In this document: positions 1 to 15,221 of the stretch, piece after piece
Numbering within the stretch: the stretch's first letter is position 1
How the letters are laid out: each line of letters opens with the position of its first letter
From: Cloeon dipterum
Taxonomy: Eukaryota > Arthropoda > Insecta > Ephemeroptera > Baetidae
Assembly (NCBI RefSeq): GCF_949628265.1
Contig: NC_088788.1
Span: 14,012,001-14,076,000 of the forward strand
Length of the DNA stretch: 64,000 nucleotides
Direction: 5' to 3'
Made by a program: the position numbers and the translations under genes
The notes under the pieces: model-generated
Told to the model about the DNA's origin: nothing
Databases searched by the model: none
What the model saw: only the letters and a program-made list of their open reading frames with translations

Positions 1-125
1 TTTCTGCGTGGCTTGCGCCACAAAGGAGTCCTTCAGATCTCTCAAGGAAAAGTGGGTAAACCGTAATCCCGAACAACAGCGAAACCGCAAGATTCATTAC
101 CCCTAATAACAGAGCACACACTCAC

Positions 126-1063
126 CCCTGTTTTGAGACTCTTGGCCTGCGGAGGGGCGAAAGCTGATAGCGGCCGGAACGCGCCGTGGGTGCCAAAAGT
201 CAATCGTGGGTCAAGAGCTGGGTGCAGAAACTGATGCGGCTGCAAGTGTTGCAGCAAGTGACCAGGGTAGCTAAATCTTCCAGGCAAGTGAAAGTCCTTC
301 GGAAGCTGCAATTGTTATCATACAGCAATTGAAAAAATAATCAACTGTTACTTTTCTTCGCTTAAAAATTATTCTTTAATCGAGTCCAAAAAAACTTTAG
401 TGATTGACATGAAATCCGTAATTTTTTAAACTTTTTCGCGGTAATTTTCATATTCCTTGCGTGGATGACGCACGAATGTAATATAATGACTTGTTTTTTA
501 AGAAAAATAAATTGACTGAATTTATTAAACAAAGGTAACAAATTTATCAGTTAGTCAGAATGAGATGTGCCAAAAGTGCAGCAGACATGAATTAGTGGTG
601 ATCACAAATTTTGCTTTGTTTTTTTAAACCTCGATATGTCACAGAAAAACGCTTTTCATCTAGGACGATTCATAAAAATCGTACACAATTCAATCAAAAT
701 AAAAAAATGTGAAATATACTTTTTTATTCTATTACTAAAAACATTAAAAGCGAGAAATCATATAAGTGGTGACTGAAAAATGTATATTTTTCCTTTAGAA
801 ATTCCTGGTTGATGATTTTCTATTTTATTTACTCGTTGAATCAGCCCTCTCAAGAGCTCTTTGATGTTTAAAGAATGCATGCACATCATAACACTCAGTT
901 CGGAGTGAGTCGCTGAAGGGAGGGGTGGTCGTCCTACCTGCGGATTGAAGGTCCTTTGCATAGTCAGCACATCGCTGAGAGTGTCTCCCGACTGGGAGAA
1001 AACGACCAGAGAAGGAGGAAGTTGAGGATTTGTTGCATAGGCAGCCGCCGCAGCGTTGTCCAT
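126..1063 (-). CDS. Two internal exons of an unidentified protein (partial gene)
   Basis: Two exon-like open stretches lie on the minus strand. One spans about 938-1063, from acceptor tttgtttcag to donor CAG|gtagga. It encodes MDNAAAAAYATNPQLPPS and then a stretch ending in TMQRTFNPQ. The other spans about 126-306, from acceptor attgcag to donor GGG|gtgagt. It encodes a His/Pro/Leu-rich segment beginning LPKDFHLPGRFSYPGHLL and ending APPQAKSLKTG. Both exons are phase 0, so they join in frame. A further exon may begin near base 46 and run off the left edge. The alanine run and His/Pro-rich low complexity resemble the flanks of insect transcription factors, but no DNA-binding domain is visible and I do not recognise the family. 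Whether the ATG at 1063 is the real start or an internal Met just after a splice site is undecided. Confidence 0.45.
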
Positions 1064-3816
1064 CTGAAACAAAACAATCGCCGAATGTCAAATAAAACAA
1101 ATCGCACACTTGCGAACCCTTGATTGCGCTTAAAATATTGATGTAGTTTACTAAACTCATTTATCCAAGCACCACACTGCTTTTACAAAAATGCTTATCC
1201 CGCACTCAAGGCAAATATACCCACTAATTAACGTTTAAGTTTTGAATTTTAAGTGCGAAATTCTCTTAGCCGATTTGAGAGAAAACCCCAGGAAGGAGAC
1301 AGTTGGAGAGTGAGTTATTGTTTCAAGTTTTTCAGCAGACGCAAGAGGCCATCGTAGCTCAACGACGCGGTTGTATATTTAATTTCACAATTTATGCTGC
1401 GTTGAGAAAGGTTTGTCGTCGAGGGAGACAATGCATAATGTCTCAGGTGAAGTGCAAGAGTTTTTGTTTGCTGAGCTCGAGAAGCTGCTTGATTACGACG
1501 CGAAATGCAAGAGCATGAAAGAGCCTCCTCGCGTTTCTTGTCATAATTGGAGATTAAGCAGCAGAAAGATGATTCAATTAGCATGCGGCGCGCGAAATCC
1601 GATAACCACGTTGTGACATTATTAAATTCATATACCTGCAGCAGATCCTTTACATCTCGCGCGTCGCACCCAAGACCTTTATAAGCTCTGCCGTCTTACC
1701 AAGATAAATATATGCATTTCCTTGGATTATTATTACAAACTTTATTCAGACAAAATCGTGTGAGGTAGGTCATAAAAGATTTTCGTTATTTTTTACTCCA
1801 AACAGAAACTACAATTTACTTTCCATCCCGCTAAAATAATAGATTGTCAAGCCGTACGACATATTTCAGGCTCCTGAGTTATTGTGAATGAAGCGGATAA
1901 ATGTCAAACCCTGTTACTTGAAGGTGGGCTTTTTAGAAATTGATGAATGGTAACCTATTAAAATCGAAAGAAAGAAACTCTCTGTAGTCTGGTTTATGTT
2001 TTTGATTCAATCACAAGGGGTTTGAAACGTGAGGAAAGAAAAGAGCCTAGCACATTCCATACGTGCCGCAGACGCTTGAACCAAATTTCACGAAGAATAA
2101 AACTTGCAGGGAGAGTGCGTAAAATCCCTTGCTGCGGATTAAAGCCAAGCTTATTGTTAGAGGGAAGAAAAAAGGTAGAGTAGAAATATTTTGGCGAGCC
2201 AAGAGAGTGCACTGACCTATCTTTAGGCTCATCTTGAATTCTTACAATGAGTGTTACAAACCATGTTTTTCAAGCCAGAATAATATCTTCCGACAATTTA
2301 CAATATTTTCAAGTGATTCGCCGCAATTTACAGCGAAATAAATAAATAAAGTAAAGGTTTCTTAATGAGTAAAAACTAGCGGTCAATTTCAGTAAGACTA
2401 AAACCCGTGATCACCTAATTTTGAATATAAAATATTAAGGATTAGATTTTAAAATTACAACATTGTGGCAGCAGCAATAATTCATGTTTTCCACCTCTAC
2501 CGGTTACAAAGCTAGAACAAAACTTGTAAAAGCGAAACACATGAAAATATTTAAAATAAAAGATAAACATTGACTGAAAAGTGTATCTTAAATTCTCCCA
2601 AGCCTAAGAGGTGAACTGATTTGACAGCACGGTATAATAAACGCAATTCATATTTCGAAAATTTAGCTTGAAGATAATAGGTAAATTGGGAAAATTGGCA
2701 CTTTCTAACCATTCTATCACAATAAAAAATAATATCGCAATTACTGAGGAATTTATTGAAAATAAACTGATACCATCTCTAGTTATCGTAAAATTTGTTT
2801 GTAGTCCTTCTCCTTCTAAATACGTCGATTCAAACTCTAAATGTTCAAGGATTTGTGGTATAGGCTGATTTTGGTATTTTTTGCTTTTTTGTGTGTGCGG
2901 GTTTCATTATTCAAATATAATAATATATTGAATTGTACTTTTATTGATACTAGATTAAAAAAATCACAATAGAACAATCACAATATGTATAATTCAATTC
3001 ATTAAAATTACAAAAATATGTCATTAAGAGAGCAGTATGTTTGCGTTTTTTACTGGAGCCCGGTGAAAATTTGCAAGATTTAATACTATTTTTTACTCAA
3101 ATATAAAAAATAATTTTTTAACAATAATGTACAATATACGTTCCAACATATTTTTATTTAAATCGGGTCATATAGTCTCCATAAAAAAGTTATATTAGGA
3201 TGGGTTAATAATTGTATCGCCGGTCTCCTCCCGCTTTTATTCGTTTCATGATACAGCGTCTAACGCGAACATGGCGAATGTAGAGGCAACGACGATATAA
3301 ACAGAAATTTTCTGAAGCAATTTAAATTAGTATCACTTGACGAAAATACGTGAGGTTTTCGCGGATCGTAGAAAAACTTATAATCTCCAGCCTGTCAGGC
3401 TCATAAACGACTATCAGCGGTCAATTCGAACAAAAATACGAGCAAAACCAGAGTGCCGCCAAAACAGACACTGAAGTTGTTTACGTCTCAAAATAGGTAA
3501 ACGAGGAGTCAACCCGAGTGTTATAAATTATTTTAATGCAGTCTGATATAGTATAAAACTGAAGGAATTAAACATTTACTGAATCCCGACTCGAAACCGG
3601 CCCAAAGATGAAAAACAACGGTGCCGCAAAACACTTCCAAAAAGCTGGTAAAACGTGAAAAAATTTGCCTACCTTGGCGCAGTGTTAGGGTCGGACGAGT
3701 AAAAAATTAACAAGATTAAATCACTAGACTCTTATAAACAATTGTCACACCATTGGTGGACCCCATGTGACCCGCAAACCCTTTATTTTGAGACTAAAAT
3801 ACGACGATTGACTTAC

Positions 3817-3900
3817 CTACTCCCTCATGTTGAACGCGCTTGTTGTTGTCCTCTGGTGGGAGGGGGCTAAAAAAAGGAGGAGCCTCAAATGGCGCGAAAA
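3817..3900 (-). promoter_or_regulatory. Candidate promoter and non-coding first exon with YY1/pho-like site
   Basis: On the minus strand the sequence cgcgccatttgaggc contains the GCCAT core of a YY1/pho site. About 70 nt downstream is a perfect donor, gtaagt. Short AUG reading frames in between end at once. This fits a 5' untranslated first exon, perhaps of the partial gene at 126-1063. It is inferred from motif and splice signal only. Confidence 0.25.
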
Positions 3901-4096
3901 GTTTTTCCATGATTATACTTAGCGGCCTAGTTCACAAATTCTTATCACAATTTGAATCTTTTTAACTTTATTGATAAATAATGGAAATTTAACAATAATA
4001 AATTGACACAGACCACTTGTTTAGAGTGAATTTTTAACGTATATACTAATTTATTCAAAGTTGATTTGTATGATCTATTTTATTTTGCAAACTGAG

Positions 4097-4112
4097 CCAT
4101 TGGGGGCGCTGT
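4097..4112 (+). promoter_or_regulatory. CTCF-like motif
   Basis: The sequence ccattgggggcgctg closely matches the conserved CTCF core (an AGGGGGCGCTG-type sequence), though with one base fewer in the left half. It lies between two genes transcribed away from each other. A single motif match is weak evidence of binding. Confidence 0.25.
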
Positions 4113-4882
4113 CAACAGGAGCGATCGCTAGTGAAGAGACATCTGTGCTGCAACGATAGTAATGAATTGTGCACAGCGCCTGCAAAATCTCAATTCAAGC
4201 AACCTGAGCGACGTCTGTGCTAAGCGGGTAGCCGGGAAAAATTACTTCGAGAATTTCATTGATAAATCCGATAAATCAACCATGAAAAAAAATCGTAGCA
4301 AAATTAATAAAAGCTTTCGATTGTAAAAATTTATAACTGCAGATTTTTTTCTTATTATTCATCTGTGAATTTTAAAATTTAAAATACAACATCCTTTATG
4401 TTGCACACAACATAAAACATGTTAAAGAATAAATAATTTAATATTATGCCTAGAAGTCAAGTGATATTGTAATTAAATTTTAATTAATTGCATTAATCTT
4501 TACTTGATAAAGGATCTGATATAATACTTACTTGATTTTGATTCAAAAATTTCAATGAATTATTGGTTCCATTTGTATTATTCCTTACTTCACTTATTAA
4601 ATATTTTATAATATGCACTGCATTTGAAAAAAATATTTATTTAATATTTTATAAGTTCTACACCGGCAAAATTCAATTAAAAATAACCTCATAATCCAGT
4701 TTTTGACATCTAGTTTTTACCGTTTCCCGTTTTTAGCAAATCGTTAGCTGACAATTAGGAGTGTATCGTGTAGGGCGACACGCACTCCTGAGCGCGACAT
4801 GCGTGCGAAGCCTGGCATCGCAATTAACCTGCGCGCACTCGATTCCAGCACTTAAATTGTCAGTTCAGAGTGAGCCACCGAG

Positions 4883-5793
4883 ATGCAGTTGTCAGTGCCA
4901 ACAATTTTTTCCGTCCTGGCAATGGCCAATTGTGACTGGATCCAGCTGCCCCAGGTGGAAACGCAGAATATCGACCTGAATCCGCAGCCCTCCAAGGCAA
5001 CCGAAAAGAACCAGCTAAACAACATCACCATCGACCCTTACTACCTCTCGAGTCTGCAGTCTCTTCACCAACAGCTGCGGCACTCAATTTGGACGCAAAA
5101 GGAGGAACCGGCAACGATGAAAGAAAAAGTTACGTATCTGCACAAACTGAAGAACAGAATGCTGCGACATATAGGTGCGTTGTTGAAATCATTTTAAATG
5201 CATCTTCTATAGACAAACAATTCGCTACTTAACAGCCGAAAAATTGACGGAGCTCAATGTCGTGGGAAAGAGAAACAGCAGACGGAGATTTGCCAGGGAT
5301 CCAGGATGGAGCAGCTCTGGGGGCACAAGCGATATTGGCTTTCCCTCACTAGAAGTGGCCCTTTTAACCCTTTCATTTCTCGTGTTTGCCGTGTTCCTTG
5401 TTAACATGGTTCTCGTAAGTTTTATTTAGGACTGTCCATATTTAAAGACAAAAATGCACTTATGGCCTTGTAGGTTCTGTTTTCCAACATCTTTGGAACA
5501 AACACAAGCACTGCAGCAGGAACGACAGGGACAGCAATTGGTCGGCGCCGAAGGAGTTTGAACGAGGAGGCTAAAATCGAGCAGACGGCCAGGATTCTCA
5601 AGGCTTTGGAGGACTTTCCGTTAAAGAGGGATAATGCCTTGAGCCACCACTGCAATGTTAATAGTTTGGCAGGTTGTCAAGTCGAAGCCTCTCCAATTCC
5701 ACAGATTGCAAGGTATGCTCTCATAGTTGGGATAAATTCTTCAAATTGATCATTTTTTTCTTTTACAGGTTTCTGTTGAAAATGAAACTGTGA
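4883..5793 (+). CDS. Secreted/single-pass membrane protein, insect orphan
   Basis: Four exons: 4883-5174, 5236-5414, 5474-5712 and 5769-5793, giving 244 residues. The start was chosen because MQLSVPTIFSVLAMANC is a plausible signal peptide. The long luminal or extracellular N-terminal part has an N-glycosylation sequon (NNIT). It is followed by a basic stretch (KRNSRRRFAR), then GFPSLE and a hydrophobic segment at about residues 137-158 (LEVALLTLSFLVFAVFLVNM). The tail contains a second basic run (GRRRRSLNEE) and ends CQVEASPIPQIARFLLKMKL. I recall similar GFPSLE-plus-membrane-segment proteins annotated as uncharacterised in many insects, but know no function. Dibasic runs could be furin sites. 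Polyadenylation signals AATAAA lie at 5902 and 5913. Its 3' end faces presenilin. Confidence 0.8.
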
Positions 5794-6016
5794 GGCGTAT
5801 CAAAGTACATTATGGACGTCTCTGTTTATTATTTATTTTAGGGCTAGTTAAATTATTGATGGATAAGTGTTGAGATATTTAACGTTGTAAAAAAAGATAT
5901 CAATAAATCTTGAATAAATTAAGATCAAATACATATTATTTAAATTAAAAAATTAAAGTCAGGCATTACAGCAACCACAGAACATCCTAGTCTCATTACA
6001 GAGCAAATAAAGCAAA

Positions 6017-8216
<2,200 letters not shown>

Positions 8217-9629
8217 GCGAGAGATAACAAAGTTGTGGGTTAGTTATTGCACAGGCACCAGCTTGCTCGTCATAGATTGCAAGGGATAGGCGTGAGGGAG
8301 TGCTGTAAAAACGCAAAAACCAAAGATAAGAACTAAATAAAAAGAAACAAACCTAAGATAAAGTAATAAAATCTCTAACAATATGCAAAAGAGATAGAAA
8401 CTTAAATATTTGTCATCAGGCTGAGAAATAAGTATAATATCAGTCGGATATTATCAGAGTCCCAATCAAAGGAAGATGAAAACTTTTGAGGAAAACGCAA
8501 AATGCTTTGAGTAAGCAAAATTTTGCCCAAGTATTGTACATGCCAAACAACAATAAATACGTCAAATTATCATCATCATCATCTATCTAACATTAATGTA
8601 TTTAACTAAGCCTGAATAATTATATTATTATATACACATAAAATGGAAAATGTTCCGAAAATATTTTCAACCAATCTTAACAAACATTTTTATCGCACTA
8701 ATGCATTTTAGAATTTTAGATAAGAGAAAGAGTAAGAATAACACTCTTTGAAACTTCAAATCTACCTAATTAGATCAATTTCCGACTGAAATCAGCATCT
8801 CTTTTCACGGAAACACACCTTTAAATAATGCATTATATAACTTCAAGTCAAGTCAAACAAAACAAGTGGGCAGTTCCGCCTGGTTCCGCCTCTGCCTCTG
8901 CTGGGCTCCTGGGCTGTGCCACCAAAGGGGGCGTAACTCAAACCTAAGAAAATGGGTAATATCTATGGTGGTTTGGGCATGATAATTTCCTGGTATTTAT
9001 TTTTCAATATTGTTTTTACGTAAATATAATATTTTAGAATCATCGATTGCCTTTCTTATATCTAAAGATATTTTCAAATTAAATAAATAAATAAAGGTGC
9101 CGCCCATCCTGGCCCATCCCTCGCGGCACTAAAAATGGTTTATTTACAGGCAGTAGCAACAGATGGCAATGAGAACTGCGGAAGCGAAAGGGTTCATTCG
9201 CGATCACGACTGCTCCTCCCACCTATGTCTTGGGAGAAAATGCAAAACAGGACGATCCATGACGTTGCAGGTGGAATGAGCAGAACGGGTCAGCGCGCCT
9301 TCGATTTTTATAATTAGTTAGCCGTCTCCAGCTCGTCCTGGCATTGTTGACATACGCACCCGCACGCGCCTGAACCACAAAGCACCGTCTCGTCTTGAAG
9401 GTAGCGCCGTAAAAAGGTCACCTCAGCCCTCAGCCTATTTAACAACGCGAATACGTCCAGAGTTGCAGTGCCCTGCATGTTTACATTCGCTTTTGAGGGA
9501 ATCTCTGACTGGTGACACCCTGAGCATGGCCTGATTCCGGCATGCCGCTGTGGTCCGATTGTCTAGAAGATGATGGTGGACTCGTGCCCATTGCTGCTGC
9601 TGGTCCACAGCAATGCTTAAGCCAAGACA
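8217..9629. other. Intergenic region between Psn and Rgl
   Basis: The two genes are divergent here. 8217-8940 should contain the Psn 5' UTR and promoter; 8940-9629 should contain Rgl upstream exons. A G-rich stretch (gccaccaaagggggcg) lies at about 8917-8933. No convincing coding exon was found; the short ORF at 9135-9317 has no recognisable protein features. Confidence 0.5.
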
Positions 9630-12600
9630 ATGAACATCGATGCTGCTGACAGTCTGGTGAGTGTAGCTTGAGATTTCCCTTCACCTGTCGCTTATGGTTT
9701 TGCAATAATCTCAGCCAACTTGGAGACTGTGGGGCGAGGAGCGCACCCCAGGAGCTGTTTTCACCGTTTACCTCAAGAAAGTGCGATACCACAGTCCAAA
9801 TAAAAGTGTTTCGGTACGTATTTATCAACCAATATTTTCCATATTTATATGGCATACACACAGCAATTATCGACAAAAGCAACGCTAACATAATTAACAT
9901 AATATGCTTGTTAAAAGAAAAGAAATCAAAACACAATTTTGACCGAGGTGTCTTTTGTTTGCTTCAGGAACAGGAAGACAACATTTCTCATCTAGAATGG
10001 GAGACCGTCAGGGTGCGATTAGTCAAGGCTGCTACCCTTGTCAAACTGGTCGAATGCTTGGCCAGCGACGAGGGAGAACTCGAGACAACTTATGTCAACA
10101 TTTTTCTAGCCACTTATAGATCATTTAGCACAGCGTCGCAGGTGCTAGGGCTTTTGCTTGATAGGCAAGTAAATCTCAATTATCAATCGGCAAATTTAAA
10201 GCAAACTTCTTCCAGGTATAAGTTACTTGCAAATGACGGTGATGAGGTGGAGCTGCCAGATTTTTTAAGGCAACAACATGTCAAGTAAAATTGAAATCTT
10301 ATTATGTAACCCTTGTAATACAACATCTCCTTCAGAACTCTTATACTGGCTCTGCATGTGTGGCTTGACACCTACCCTGAAGACTTTGTCGATCCTCCCA
10401 AGTTTCCAGCCTTGCAAAGGCTCGACGAATTCTGCAAGGAAAACGTTCCTGAATCTGAATTAGCAATTAGAGTTAGACACCGCCTAGAGAAGCTCTTACA
10501 AGGTGAATTCCCTTGACTCAATTCACCCCTTTGCCGCTATAATTATGTTTCTTAAGCAGATGTTGGTGAAAGAAGTGCAAGGGTGCCGACGGCCATGCCT
10601 GTCGACAACGGTGACACGGTCCACGAAGTTGTCGTTGATGCCACCAAAGTGACTGACCTCTCTGAGTACAAATTCCCAAACATAAACGAAGTCCACTTTG
10701 CTGAGCAGCTCACCTGCATGGACATGGTGAGACCAAAACGAGACGAGAGGAATATTTATTCTAAATTTTTGTTTATTCAGGACCTGTTTACCCGACTAGT
10801 GCCGCACCAATGTCTTGGCTCGGTTTGGGCCAGGCGCGGAGAAAAGCCTGGTGCCGTCGGCGGGCTGGCTGGAGGAGCTGCTGGATCTGTTTTAGCCACT
10901 GTGAACCAATTCAACGCAGTGTCTTTGAGAGTGATCAGCACAACGTTAAAGCAATCATTGCCAGATCGAACTCTCATCATCTCAACGTGGATTAAAATTG
11001 CTCAGGTTCGTTAACAATTAACACGTTTGGTTATCCTCAGAATGCATCCCACCAAGGTTTCTTATCAGCATGATGATGCTTTTGGCGGAAAGTGCGTGCT
11101 GGATGTGCTTTTTGGAGTATCCAAAATCCATGCTGTGCTTACTTAAAAGTTCTGAATAAGGCCAAATTATTATGTTAAGCCATTCCTTATATTCTGCTTC
11201 ATGTTAGTTAGACTTCTATATTGTCTTGATAGGTGAAATTGATTACTGTTTGCTATCAAGCAATTTAACCATATAGCAGTAGAAATATTTTACAATAACA
11301 AATGCTATCAATGTAAAAATAATTTGAAGTTTTGAAAGAAGTTTGGTTTGTTTTCAGGAACTTCGAGTATTGAAAAACTTCTCTTCGCTGAAGGCGATTG
11401 TGTCGGGTCTGCAGTCCAACCCTATCCACCGTTTGAAACGGTCTTGGGCGGGACTGGACAAGGACACGTACCAGTTGTTCTCAGAGCTGGCTAGGATATT
11501 CAGTGAAGAGAACAACCAGTTTGCTCAACGGGAGCTGCTTATGCGGGAGGGAACTGCCAAATTCGCCAACACAGTAGGAACCAACGATAGGCAATTGCAA
11601 AAAGCCATTCAACGACAATTGAATCAAAGCGGGGTAAGCAGAGTTGAAATGGGTTGTTTTCAATTGCGACTGATGAGTTCGCTTGCAGACCATTAGCCAT
11701 GGCACCATACCATACTTAGGAACTTTTTTGACCGACCTCACAATGATCGACACAGCCATCCCCGACTTTGTGGGCGAAGAAAAACTGATCAATTTTGACA
11801 AGAGGCGGAAAGAGTTTGAAATCCTAGCTCAGGTACCATTCTTGAGTTATTTTTGCAGAAAAATTAATCGTAGCTCTTTGCATTCTAGATTAAATTGTTG
11901 CAAAGTGCAGCGAACGGATACTCATTCAAGCTGGACCGCAAATTTGAAGAGTGGTTCAACGCAATTCCCGTTCTAGACGACAAAGAAGCGTACGATCTCT
12001 CCTGCCAGCTTGAGCCGCACGTACCCAGTAATACTCTCAGCAGTGTTGAATCGGCAAAATCTAAAAAGAGGTTGGTCCAAGCACCTTATAAATATTAGTC
12101 ACTAATGTCGGAATTCCAGTTTTTTTAGATTTCCAAGGTCATTGAGCATCGGTTTTTTGTAAGATATTTTTTATTTCTAGAGTTTTCTTGAGTTTCATCG
12201 GTTGGTGCGGATTACAAACGTTTTAAACACATCAAAACAAATGTTATTTAATGAAAGCCTCTTATTTGAATTCCAGGCAAGGCCACAAGAAGAATGACTC
12301 AGTTGCCAGCACAAACTCTGGAAGCAGTTCTAGCAGTTTCTACCTCCCCACCAGTCACGAAACATCCTGGCGGTCATCTCGAGGGGTAATGTTTCCCGCG
12401 CTCGCTCTTTCCTGGTTCTAAAAAGTCGATTTGCAGCTCTCGCCCTCTCCACTTTCATCTAAATCGAGCTCCACCTCATCTCTGGTCTCTCTGGACGTCT
12501 CCTTGGGCAGTACGGCGACGAGCGGCAGCAACGCCAAGTTGCAGCAGTCCATCGACAGTGCGAGCACCACTATGGAGCCTGAGTTCTATGTGATCAAAGT

Positions 12601-13138
12601 GACCACGGACTGTCAGGGCCACGCCAAGGATGGCCAGGTCATGTACAAAAGCATCATGCTGAGCAACAACGACCGCACCCACCAGGTGGTCAGGCAGGCC
12701 ATGCTCAAGCTTGGACTCGAAGGCCGACCTGAGGACTACACTTTTGCACAAGTCTTATCACATAAAGGTAATGTTTATTTTTAGTCAAATATGGGTTAAT
12801 TTGTTCTTGGCAAAATTAATTCAGAAAATATACTCAACGTTCTTACCTTAAATAATTCAAATTTTCAAAAATAATCAGTATATTTCTGAATAAAGGCACA
12901 AGCTGTCTTAGTGATGAATTTTTAAATGCGGCACCAAATAAACGCTCATGCTTCACAAGCGCCGCTTTTTCGTGAAATAAAAAACGATACATGACAGAGC
13001 AAAACAGTATGGAAATTTATATTAGGTATAATTACAATGTCTCCAGAATTGCTGCTACCGAACGACGCGAATGTTTTCTACGCAGTGAACACCGCTCATG
13101 ACTTGAACTTCATTGTCCGGAGAGCCAAGAAATTGTAG
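9630..13138 (+). CDS. Rgl: RalGDS-like Ral guanine nucleotide exchange factor
   Basis: Thirteen exons: 9630-9656, 9715-9813, 9968-10164, 10216-10284, 10336-10502, 10560-10726, 10781-11005, 11358-11633, 11689-11832, 11889-12070, 12277-12385, 12437-12767 and 13047-13138, giving 694 residues. It activates Ral GTPases downstream of Ras. The N-terminal PTWRLWGEE and VYLKKVRYH match RalGDS family starts. A RasGEF N-terminal (REM) domain covers about 60-190 (ISHLEWETVRVRLVKAATL). The CDC25 catalytic domain covers about 215-490 (CLGSVWARRGE, ECRVLKNFSSL-like ELRVLKNFSSL, TISHGTIPYLGTFLTDL, NFDKRRKEFEILAQIKLLQS). A Ser-rich linker leads to a C-terminal Ras-association domain at about 590-694 (PEFYVIKVTTDCQG). 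Intron 3 (10165-10215) uses a GC donor, AG|GCAAGT. The 54-nt intron at 10727-10780 has no in-frame stop. The first small exon is the least certain. A polyadenylation signal lies near 13506. Confidence 0.93.
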
Positions 13139-15221
13139 CTTACGAAACTGGATGTCTGCTTTGAATGTATTTATTTATTTGCCTGACTATAGTTTTCAAC
13201 TACTCTGAATGTGAATATTATTTGTGTGGACACCAAGTGCAATTACAGAACAAATTATACATAATATATATTGATGCGAGAATTATGAATTCTTAGAGTG
13301 CAATTATCATGATTAATATCGGACTCACATTATATTATACTTAACATGCATTCCACTGATATTTTAACGATGATATACTTTCAATGTCGCAAAATGAGAT
13401 ATCTTAATTTGAGTGTGATATATTTTTGTGGACGAATCTTTTTCGATAATTTATATTATATTACGTTGCCTTTTTAAACATTTCCTCAAAACTGTTAATT
13501 ACTCAAATAAATTTTATTTGCATTAAAGCTTCTAGAAATAATGTCTGTTTATTGTCCCTGCAACATACATATAATATCTATCTTTTTAATTTCATTTACA
13601 ATATACAAGTAAAAAATTGTATTCTTGAATTTTAAGTTTAGTACTCTACATGTACTGCAAAATTTTCAATTTTAACACAATATTGTGTAAGGATAAATCA
13701 CAACTTTCGTTCATACACTCACACAACACTTCTTGGCCCAATAGGGCGCTCCGTGTTAAAGGACGGTCTTATCACCCCTCACCCCATGTTCGTCTATTGG
13801 AGGAAAACTAGAAGAAAGTTTTATAACGTTGTAGAGGTTAACTGGCTTGAAACTAGGTTTAACATATTTTATTTTTTGTATTACAGTGTCATGTGAAGAG
13901 AACTTCGTTATGAGTATACTGAGTGCGAGAGAACAGTTATTGTTTAATTTTTTTAATAATTTTTAAAAATTTTAAAAATTCAAATATTATTTTTGTGTTT
14001 TTTGTGTACTATTCTTGGCATCATTGAAGCTTTCAGCTTTCGAAGGCATTTTAGAAAAAAAAAAACTACATGAAAGCGCTGTCATGAGAAACAGGCGTTG
14101 TACTCCGTCCCCACCCCAGGTTGCAGCACCATTCGCTCTGAGTGCCGCTCTGGTGCCGCCGATCGCCGGCAAACGGCAAAGCAGAATCAACAGGCTGCTC
14201 ATATGAGCGCTCTCTTTTCTCCCCTCTGTTTTTGTGCGCTGTCAAGAGCACCTAAATCCTAATCCTTGTAGCCTAGCAATTAATGAGTCCTCTTCTCTCT
14301 TCTGCCCGAGACGATTGATTCCAGCGTTCAGTGCTTGGTGCTTGTCACTTCTTGTCAAAGCAGCATTCTCGTTGCTTGACCTTCCGCACTGAAAGGTGAC
14401 TCGGGCTGCGGGAACAAATTCTAAAGCTTGGAATTTCGTTGTTAGAGGCAGAGGCACCCATATATTTTGGTGAGATTTTTAACTTTTTATCTGAACGACT
14501 TTGACACTCATTTTCAGCATTTTTTAAAATTTTTTTTAAGCCCGTGAAAATTTCAAAATTAAAAACAGCTGTCAAATTTATTTCGTGCTAAATCTTTGTT
14601 TACATTTTTATAAATTTGTGGATTCACAAATAAGAACAGTTAATTTTTAAATTATTGTACTTGTTTTGATGGTTGATGTTTGTGTCTCGTGGTATCTTGA
14701 TTTATTTTCTCAAAAATTACCAGGACAGTTTGCTGTCTAAAATTTGTAGCATTTAAATTTGTATTTTAATTCTTTGAAACACAGAGAGTCGCGCGTTTAA
14801 ATCATTCATACTGCATCCTGAAGGAAACAATCGGCTTCCTAATTCTATGAAAATTTAAAAATGCAAGAAGCTTTAGATTTTTTAAATGTTTTATTTTACT
14901 ACCTAAGTGTGCCATTTTTAACTTTATTTTTTTTAATTTTTATCTTGGACTCGTACCGCTAATTTTTGGTTCAAATATTTCTGGAATCTGGATTGCTATA
15001 ACATGAACTCTATTTGACCTGAAAATAAGGAGACACATGACTTTATCTCTTTAATATAATTATTTTTCTTGACGTGTGCTGGATTAATCAAGAATAAATA
15101 GTGACAAACAATCACGGTTCTTGACCTGATGCGCTATACTGGCATTATTGTTAGTGTGCTGCACACGACCCCTGCCCTCTAATCGCATCTTACTCCACTT
15201 TTATTTTTTCAGAGCTTAGAG
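13139..15221. other. Intergenic region between Rgl and Gart
   Basis: Tandem genes flank this 2.1 kb stretch. The Rgl 3' UTR with AATAAA near 13506 occupies the left end. CCAAT-type boxes lie near 13739 (cccaatagg) and 13794 (ctattgg), and a GC-richer block is at 14090-14260. The Gart promoter and untranslated first exon are probably here. Short ORFs on both strands show no family similarity. Confidence 0.5.

Larger units (their letters stand above)
1064..4882. other. Intergenic and upstream region, no supported coding gene
   Basis: This is 3.8 kb of AT-rich DNA with only short ORFs and no recognisable protein. It holds a possible non-coding first exon on the minus strand near 3817-3900 and a CTCF-like motif at 4097-4112, both listed separately. 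The region probably contains the promoter of the minus-strand gene to the left and, after about 4740, that of the plus-strand gene to the right. Confidence 0.6.

Noticed and set aside
9481-9936. 151-codon minus-strand ORF across the Rgl first exons
   Set aside because: It is antisense to the well-supported WRLWGEE exon of Rgl.
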